Below are positions 30,898 through 35,452 of a stretch of 35,452 bases of DNA, piece after piece. Numbering within the stretch: position 1 is the first letter of the stretch; each line of letters starts with the position of its first letter. This DNA is from JBEKHI01 sp050012355. Its GTDB lineage: Bacteria; Actinomycetota; Actinomycetes; Streptosporangiales; Streptosporangiaceae. The position numbers and the translations under genes were made by a program. The DNA lies in assembly GCA_050012355.1 (NCBI GenBank), contig JBEKHI010000025.1, positions 1 through 35,452 on the forward strand, written 5' to 3'. The notes under the pieces are model-generated. The model was not told the DNA's origin. It searched no databases and was given only the letters and a program-made list of their open reading frames with translations.

Positions 30898-32187
30898 ATG
30901 GGACCTGCGGAGACGACCTCATCCGCACCGGCACGGGCGCTTGACCGTGAGTCGGTGCAGTTGCGCGAGCAGCGCCTGGCCGCGGCGCGCCGGCGGGCCA
31001 CCGCCTTCCTGGCGGTAGTGACGGTTGTGTTCATCGTCGTGACCGCGGTGGGCGCGCACGGGACCGCGCTTGGCTACGTGCAGGCCGGCGCCGAGGCGGC
31101 GATGGTCGGTGGCATCGCCGACTGGTTCGCGGTGACGGCCTTGTTCCGCCATCCGCTCGGGCTGCCGATACCGCACACCGCGCTGATCGTGGAGCGCAAA
31201 GACCAGTTCGCCATAACCCTCGGTCAGTTCGTACAGGAGAACTTCCTCAGCGCTGACGTGCTCGCCGAACGGATCCGCTCGGCCGGGCTGGTTCCCCGGA
31301 TGGCCGGCTGGCTAGCTGACCGGGACAACGCGGCCCGGTTCGCCGGTCACGCCGCGGACGGAGTGGTCATCGCGGCTGAGGCGCTCCGCGATGAGGATGT
31401 CCAGCGGGTGCTCACCGCCGAACTGACCCGGGCGGTCGACAACGTGGAGGTGGCGCCGCTGGCCGGGCGGCTGCTGCGGGTCCTGCTCGCCGAAGGTCAC
31501 CACTCGGGGCTGTTCAACAACGTGTTGTCCGAGGCGGATCGCTATCTCGTCGATCATTACGACGATCTCAAGGGGCTGTTCGAGGCCGAGGCGCCCCGCT
31601 GGGTGCCCGACGCGGTGAACCGGCGCGTTTTTGACCGCGTGCACACCCGGCTGCGCCATCGGCTATCGGAGATGGCGGACGACCCGGATGACGAGACCCG
31701 CCGCCAGTTCGAGGCGTGGATCGGCGGGCTTCCCGGTCGGCTCGAGACCTCTCCCGAGCTGCGTGAACGCGGCGAACGCCTCAAGCGCGAGGTGCTCGGC
31801 AGCCCCGGACTGCGGGACTGGTCATCTTCGCTGTGGAAGAAGACCAAGGATGCGCTGCGGACACAGGCGGCCGACCCCGACTCCGAACTGCGCCATCGGA
31901 TGGCCGACGCGCTCGCGGCGGCCGGGCAGCGCCTTGAATCAGATGAGCGGCTCCAAGAGGGCCTGGAGCGGATGGTCGAATCCGGAGCCAGGGCACTCGC
32001 CGACCAGTTCCACGACGAGCTAGCCAGCCTCGTCACCGGGACCATCGAGCGATGGGACGCCGCGGAAACGTCGAGTCAGCTGGAACTGCTGCTCGGCCGC
32101 GACCTGCAGTTCATCCGCATCAACGGCACCGTAGTAGGCGCCGGCGTCGGCCTGATCCTGCACGCCATAGTCCTAGCGTTCGGCTGA
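30898..32187 (+). CDS. DUF445 family membrane protein
   Basis: 429 residues from ATG 30898 (GGGAG 5 nt upstream); the longer frame to 30637 overlaps the decarboxylase gene and is rejected. An N-terminal helix (FLAVVTVVFIVVTAVGA) is followed by the family motif GGIADWFAVTALFRHPLGLPIPHT, a long charged helical region (about 110-395) and a C-terminal hydrophobic helix (INGTVVGAGVGLILHAIVLAF). The family is of unknown function, associated with the envelope. It is convergent with the sigma factor gene. Confidence 0.9.
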   Translation: MGPAETTSSAPARALDRESVQLREQRLAAARRRATAFLAVVTVVFIVVTAVGAHGTALGYVQAGAEAAMVGGIADWFAVTALFRHPLGLPIPHTALIVERKDQFAITLGQFVQENFLSADVLAERIRSAGLVPRMAGWLADRDNAARFAGHAADGVVIAAEALRDEDVQRVLTAELTRAVDNVEVAPLAGRLLRVLLAEGHHSGLFNNVLSEADRYLVDHYDDLKGLFEAEAPRWVPDAVNRRVFDRVHTRLRHRLSEMADDPDDETRRQFEAWIGGLPGRLETSPELRERGERLKREVLGSPGLRDWSSSLWKKTKDALRTQAADPDSELRHRMADALAAAGQRLESDERLQEGLERMVESGARALADQFHDELASLVTGTIERWDAAETSSQLELLLGRDLQFIRINGTVVGAGVGLILHAIVLAFG

Positions 32188-32214
32188 TCGCCGGCCCGCA
32201 GCCCGGGTGATCAG
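32184..32214. terminator. Hairpin between convergent DUF445 and sigma factor genes
   Basis: CTGATC (32184-32189) pairs with GATCAG (32209-32214), with CCGG/CCGG inside. The arms contain the TGA stop codons of both convergent genes, so one short structure would end both transcripts. Confidence 0.5.
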
Positions 32215-32999
32215 GAAGAAAGCCGGTCTCTGAGCTGGTTCAGGGCGCGGGCCAGCAGCCGGGATACGTGCATCTGGGAGATGCCGAGCCGCTGGGCGAT
32301 CTCCTCCTGGGTGAAGTTTCCGTAGAAGCGCAGGACGAGGATGCGCTGCTCGCGCCGGGGAAGTTCGTCCCAGTGCTGGGCCACCGATTCCATGTCCACG
32401 GCCTGGTCCATGGCCGCGTCATCATCGCCGAGCAGATCGGCGAGCTCGCCGGGATCGTCTTGTCCGGCCAGCGGCGAATCCAGCGACAGGGCGGTGAACC
32501 CCTCGCCCGCTTGACGAGCCTCGCGCAGCTCCGCCTCGGTCACCGTCAGCCGTTCGGCCAGCTCTGCTTCCGTCGGATTCCGCCCGAGCTCGTGAGTCAG
32601 GTCCTCGATCGCGCCGCGCATCTCGAGCAGTAGCTCCTGCATCGGCCGGATCACCCGGACCTGCCACCGCTTATCCCGGAAATGCCGTTTGATCTCGCCC
32701 TTGATGCACGGCACGGCATAGGCGCGCAGTCCCCGGCCAAACTGCGGATCGAAGTTGTTGATCGCCTTCAGCAGTCCCACGTATCCGACCTGCATCAGGT
32801 CCTCTGTCGCCTCCGGGCTTCCCCGGTAAGGCCGCACGCAGGCTCGTACCAGTGGCTCGCAACGCTGGACGAGGACCTCGCGCGCCTTTACGCGATCCTC
32901 GCTGTCGGCCGGAAGCTCCCGGCAGAGCACCAGAAGGTTTTCGTCAGATAGCTCTTCCACTCCCGGTACGGCAGCGGCGAAGTGGTCTATATCGGTCAT
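32211..32999 (-). CDS. RNA polymerase sigma factor, SigB/SigF/SigG family
   Basis: 262 residues, the usual length for this group 3 family. Region 2 is DLMQVGYVGLLKAINNFDPQ with IKGEIKRHFRDKRW (2.3-2.4), region 3 is ELGRNPTEAELAERLTVTE, and region 4 carries the helix-turn-helix FTQEEIAQRLGISQMHVSRLL. AGGAGACCT precedes the ATG. Such factors direct general-stress, osmotic or developmental regulons and are usually held by an anti-sigma factor; no such gene is adjacent. A matching promoter lies upstream, suggesting self-activation, and a Dps gene is divergent. Confidence 0.93.
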   Translation of the reverse strand: MTDIDHFAAAVPGVEELSDENLLVLCRELPADSEDRVKAREVLVQRCEPLVRACVRPYRGSPEATEDLMQVGYVGLLKAINNFDPQFGRGLRAYAVPCIKGEIKRHFRDKRWQVRVIRPMQELLLEMRGAIEDLTHELGRNPTEAELAERLTVTEAELREARQAGEGFTALSLDSPLAGQDDPGELADLLGDDDAAMDQAVDMESVAQHWDELPRREQRILVLRFYGNFTQEEIAQRLGISQMHVSRLLARALNQLRDRLSS

Positions 33000-33059
33000 G
33001 TAGGTCTCCTGGGGCGCGGAGGTACCTCCAATGGCCCCAGAGCTACCTCATCTATCCAT

Positions 33060-33098
33060 CTGCCCAGCCAGCGGAGGCTAAACATGATCAGCATGTTT
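33060..33098. promoter_or_regulatory. SigB/F-type promoter overlapping a palindrome, between sigma factor and dps
   Basis: On the minus strand GTTTAG (33083-33078), 12 nt, GGGCAG (33065-33060) resembles the SigB/SigF consensus GTTTAA-N12..14-GGGTAT, about 60 nt before the sigma factor ATG. The GTTT lies in the perfect inverted repeat AAACATG (33080-33086) / CATGTTT (33092-33098), which also puts a GTTT on the plus strand facing dps, though no clear -10 follows there. Confidence 0.5.
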
Positions 33099-33191
33099 CG
33101 CCGCGAGTCGGCTGCGACATGACTAAACCGTCCGGCGGGAGGTAGGGGACAGGCTTACCGCAGATCGCGGACGAAACAGGAGGCTCGCATT

Positions 33192-33737
33192 ATGGTCGAG
33201 TACACGGTGCCCGGAATGAAGAACGACAGCGCCGAGCGGTTGATCTCGCTGCTGCAGGACCGGCTGAACTCGCTTAACGACCTGGCGCTCACCCTGAAGC
33301 ACGTCCACTGGAACGTGATCGGGCCGAACTTCATCGCGGTCCACACGATGATCGACCCGCAAGTCGATGCGGTTCGTCTCATGGCCGACGAGACGGCCGA
33401 GCGGATCGCCGCGCTCGGCGGCTCGCCGACCGGGACGCCGGGCGCGCTGGTCAGCCAGCGTGACTGGGACGACTATTCCATAGGCCGGGCAGGCACCCTG
33501 GAGCATCTCGGTGCGCTGGATGTGGTGTACGCCGGGGTCATCGAGGCGCACCGACGCGTCGTGGACGCCACCGAGGACCTCGATCCGGTCACCCAGGACA
33601 TGCTCATCGGGCAGTCTCGTCAGCTGGAGCAGTTCCACTGGTTCGTCCGGGCGCATCTGGAAGCGTCCGACGGATCACTCAGCACTGGAAATGCCACGCA
33701 CGAGGCGACTGCTGCCAATCGCGCAGGCAAGCGTTAG
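33192..33737 (+). CDS. dps: Dps-family DNA-binding ferritin-like protein
   Basis: 181 residues from ATG 33192 with AGGAGG upstream. LKHVHWNVIGPNFIAVHTMID and the following VDAVRLMADETAERI supply the His, Asp and Glu of the inter-subunit ferroxidase centre of Dps. A four-helix bundle of about 155 residues is followed by a short polar C-terminal tail. Dps dodecamers oxidise and store iron and shield DNA during stress. Its place opposite a stress sigma factor fits membership of that regulon (inference). Confidence 0.93.
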   Translation: MVEYTVPGMKNDSAERLISLLQDRLNSLNDLALTLKHVHWNVIGPNFIAVHTMIDPQVDAVRLMADETAERIAALGGSPTGTPGALVSQRDWDDYSIGRAGTLEHLGALDVVYAGVIEAHRRVVDATEDLDPVTQDMLIGQSRQLEQFHWFVRAHLEASDGSLSTGNATHEATAANRAGKR

Positions 33738-33787
33738 TCCGGGGGACGATCATCAACGAGGGGGCGCAGCCAGCTGGGGAGGCCTTC

Positions 33788-35356
33788 GTGGCCGCCGTCG
33801 AATCCGGGCGGCTGGACCTGCCGATGCCGGGCAGCGGGCGGACCTGGGAACGCTGGACTATCCTCGCCGACCTAGCGGGGGAAGACCTTTCCCTGGCCCG
33901 GTTGTCCGAGGGACACACCGACGCGCTGGCCATCCTGGCGGAACTCGGCGCTGACCCGCCGCCAGCCGGGAGCCGTTGGGGTGTCTGGGCCGCGCAGCCT
34001 CCAGGGCCCCGGCTCACGGCCAGCCGGACTCGAGGCGGCTGGCGACTCGACGGCATCAAGCCATATTGCTCGGGTGCGCGATCGTGCACGCACGCACTGG
34101 TGACGGCGGTGGCGCCGGACGGCAACCGGATCTTCGCGATCAGCGCGAGCGCTCTTGTTCCGGTCGCTGGCAGCTGGCCCGCCGTCGGCATGGCGGGCAG
34201 TGACACGCTCGATGTCACCTTCACCGATATCCCGGGGGAGCCGGTCGGCGGGCCGGGCAGCTACACCGGCCGACCCGGTTTCGCGCATGGCGGCTCCGGG
34301 GTGGCGGCATGCTGGTACGGCGGGGCACGAGGCGTCGGCCAGACTCTGCTGACGGCGGCGGCCAAGCGCGACGTCGGCCCGCATGGTGCTGCTGCGATGA
34401 CCGTCGGCGCGGGCTACTTCGACGACATGTACCGGGCCGCGGCCGACCCCTGGGGGTTCGAGAACCGCTGGTACGAGCGGCGGAAGCGGATGATCAGCCT
34501 GGCCCAGCTGCCCGCGGAACGGTATCGGGCCGGTTTCGAGCCGGGCTGCTCCATCGGCGTGTTCACCCGGATGCTCGCCTCGCGGTGCGACGCCCTCTTG
34601 TCGTGTGATCTGGCCGCGGCCGCGGTCAGTGCCGCGGCCGAGCGGACCAAGGACCTGCCCCACGTTCAGGTCGAGCAGCGTGATCTTCCTGGGGGGTGGC
34701 CGTCTCGCCGTTTTGATCTCATCGTTTTGTCGGAGATTTTGTACTACTTCGGTGACAGCGACTTGCGGCAGGTGCTGGATCACGCCGTCGCCTCGCTCGA
34801 ACCGGACGGCACGCTGCTCGCCGTGCACTGGCGGCACCCGGTGGCTCATCATCCGAGAACCGGCGACGATGCGCACCAGGCGCTAGCCGCCCGTACCGAA
34901 CTGGCCCGGCTGGTCAGCCACTCCGAGCCGGACTTCCTGGCCGAGGTGTACATCCGCACCGATGCCGACACCATCGTGCCGTCCGGCTGGCTGTGCCGCC
35001 AGCTCAGCTACGCGGGTCAAGGATGGGACGTTGTCCTCGGGACCGTCTCCGTCGCGGACTGGGACGAGCACCCGCCGTACACGCCGGCTGTGTTCGCGGC
35101 CAGGTACGAGTTCGGAGCGGGACCGCACCCGCATGTGCATGGGGCGAACCTCGGCATCCGCGCGTCCGCGTACCTGGTGGCGGGCGGATTCGAGCCACTG
35201 CGCACGGCGGAGGACCACGCTCTGCTCGCCGCCGCGGTCAAGGCTGGATGCCACGTAGTGCGGGCCAGTGACATCACCGTGGAAACATCAGCGCGCCGCC
35301 AGGGGCGGGCGCCGCGCGGATTCAGCCACGTGTTGCGCGCACTGGCCCAGCAATAG
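33788..35356 (+). CDS. Chimeric ORF: acyl-CoA dehydrogenase-like, SAM methyltransferase and GT2 pieces
   Basis: 522 residues from GTG 33788 (GGGGAGG just upstream). Residues 1-198 resemble the N-terminal half of an acyl-CoA dehydrogenase-like protein (SLARLSEGHTDALAILAELG; WRLDGIKPYCSGA). Residues 204-389 are a NodS-type methyltransferase (YFDDMYRAAADPWGFENRWYE; EPGCSIGVFTRMLA as SAM motif I; FDLIVLSEILYYF). Residues 391-522 are the C-terminal part of a family 2 glycosyltransferase beginning at its DxD motif (TDADTIVPSGWL; HVHGANLGIRASAY). Such genes are normally separate neighbours in actinobacteria. The dehydrogenase lacks its C-terminal half and the transferase its N-terminal nucleotide-binding part, so only the methyltransferase is likely active. 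Confidence 0.75.
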   Translation: MAAVESGRLDLPMPGSGRTWERWTILADLAGEDLSLARLSEGHTDALAILAELGADPPPAGSRWGVWAAQPPGPRLTASRTRGGWRLDGIKPYCSGARSCTHALVTAVAPDGNRIFAISASALVPVAGSWPAVGMAGSDTLDVTFTDIPGEPVGGPGSYTGRPGFAHGGSGVAACWYGGARGVGQTLLTAAAKRDVGPHGAAAMTVGAGYFDDMYRAAADPWGFENRWYERRKRMISLAQLPAERYRAGFEPGCSIGVFTRMLASRCDALLSCDLAAAAVSAAAERTKDLPHVQVEQRDLPGGWPSRRFDLIVLSEILYYFGDSDLRQVLDHAVASLEPDGTLLAVHWRHPVAHHPRTGDDAHQALAARTELARLVSHSEPDFLAEVYIRTDADTIVPSGWLCRQLSYAGQGWDVVLGTVSVADWDEHPPYTPAVFAARYEFGAGPHPHVHGANLGIRASAYLVAGGFEPLRTAEDHALLAAAVKAGCHVVRASDITVETSARRQGRAPRGFSHVLRALAQQ

Positions 35357-35365
35357 ACTGCCCTA

Positions 35366-35452
35366 ATGCCCAGCCGCGCCGAGATCGTAACGTTCGACGA
35401 TGCACCGCCGCCGCCCGGCGCCAGTTCGTGGGTGCCCGGCGCGGCTCCGCGT
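35366..35452 (+). CDS. Start of an unidentified gene, cut by the window end
   Basis: ATG 35366 opens a frame that stays open to the edge (29 codons: MPSRAEIVTFDDAPPPPGAS...). It is 9 bp after the chimeric ORF stop on the same strand. There is no clear ribosome site and too little sequence to identify it. Confidence 0.35.
   Translation, partial: MPSRAEIVTFDDAPPPPGASSWVPGAAPR

Overview
The window is high-GC actinobacterial chromosome. Pointers are the S-adenosyl methyltransferase of the PF04672 (DUF574) type, a SigB/SigF-type sigma factor, CBM2 modules, a sedolisin (S53) acid protease, frequent GTG starts and a GC-rich third codon position. Secreted plant-polysaccharide enzymes plus an acid protease suggest a soil saprophyte, perhaps from acidic soil (inference). 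No phage genes, transposase, integrase or CRISPR array was seen.

Layout. 1-5.7 kb, mostly minus strand: a partial heme-binding-like protein, a 690-bp non-coding stretch with several palindromes, then a probable operon of methyltransferase, acyl-CoA ligase and MFS transporter. 5.8-15 kb: a galactan-utilisation locus. A secreted GH53 endo-galactanase (with a CBM61-like N-terminal module) would cut galactan outside the cell, a CUT1-type ABC importer would take up the oligosaccharides, an intracellular GH42 beta-galactosidase would finish the job, and a LacI-type regulator closes the importer operon. Two matching operator-like sites flank the divergent importer/GH42 promoters. 15-18.6 kb: CspA, a DEAD-box RNA helicase and a PolA-like polymerase. 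18.8-22.4 kb: a TPP riboswitch with thiD-tenA, directly downstream of a secreted S53 protease. 22.7-29.4 kb: an SsuD-like LLM oxidoreductase, two further membrane-anchored CBM2 proteins, tRNA-Val(GAC), a secreted pectinesterase, a damaged ABC ATPase/permease pair and a DUF4389 membrane protein. 29.5-35.4 kb: a PLP-dependent decarboxylase, a DUF445 membrane protein, a stress sigma factor, Dps, and a three-part chimeric reading frame (acyl-CoA dehydrogenase / methyltransferase / glycosyltransferase pieces).

The less ordinary content lies between and around the genes. (1) A palindromic intergenic repeat family has four copies near 1.85, 18.7, 23.8 and 29.4 kb; one copy rewrites the C-terminus of the LLM gene and one abuts a hydrolase remnant. 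(2) A second palindromic family has two copies, each about 150-170 bp upstream of a secreted enzyme gene (GH53 and S53) and in the same orientation as that gene. (3) Two of the three catalytic-domain-less, membrane-anchored CBM2 paralogues share a conserved leader of about 138 bp. (4) Several loci show erosion: the chimeric ORF, a CBM2 gene reading through its terminator into a tRNA, and an ABC operon broken at an inverted duplication. All family assignments come from reading motifs by eye; no database search was run.
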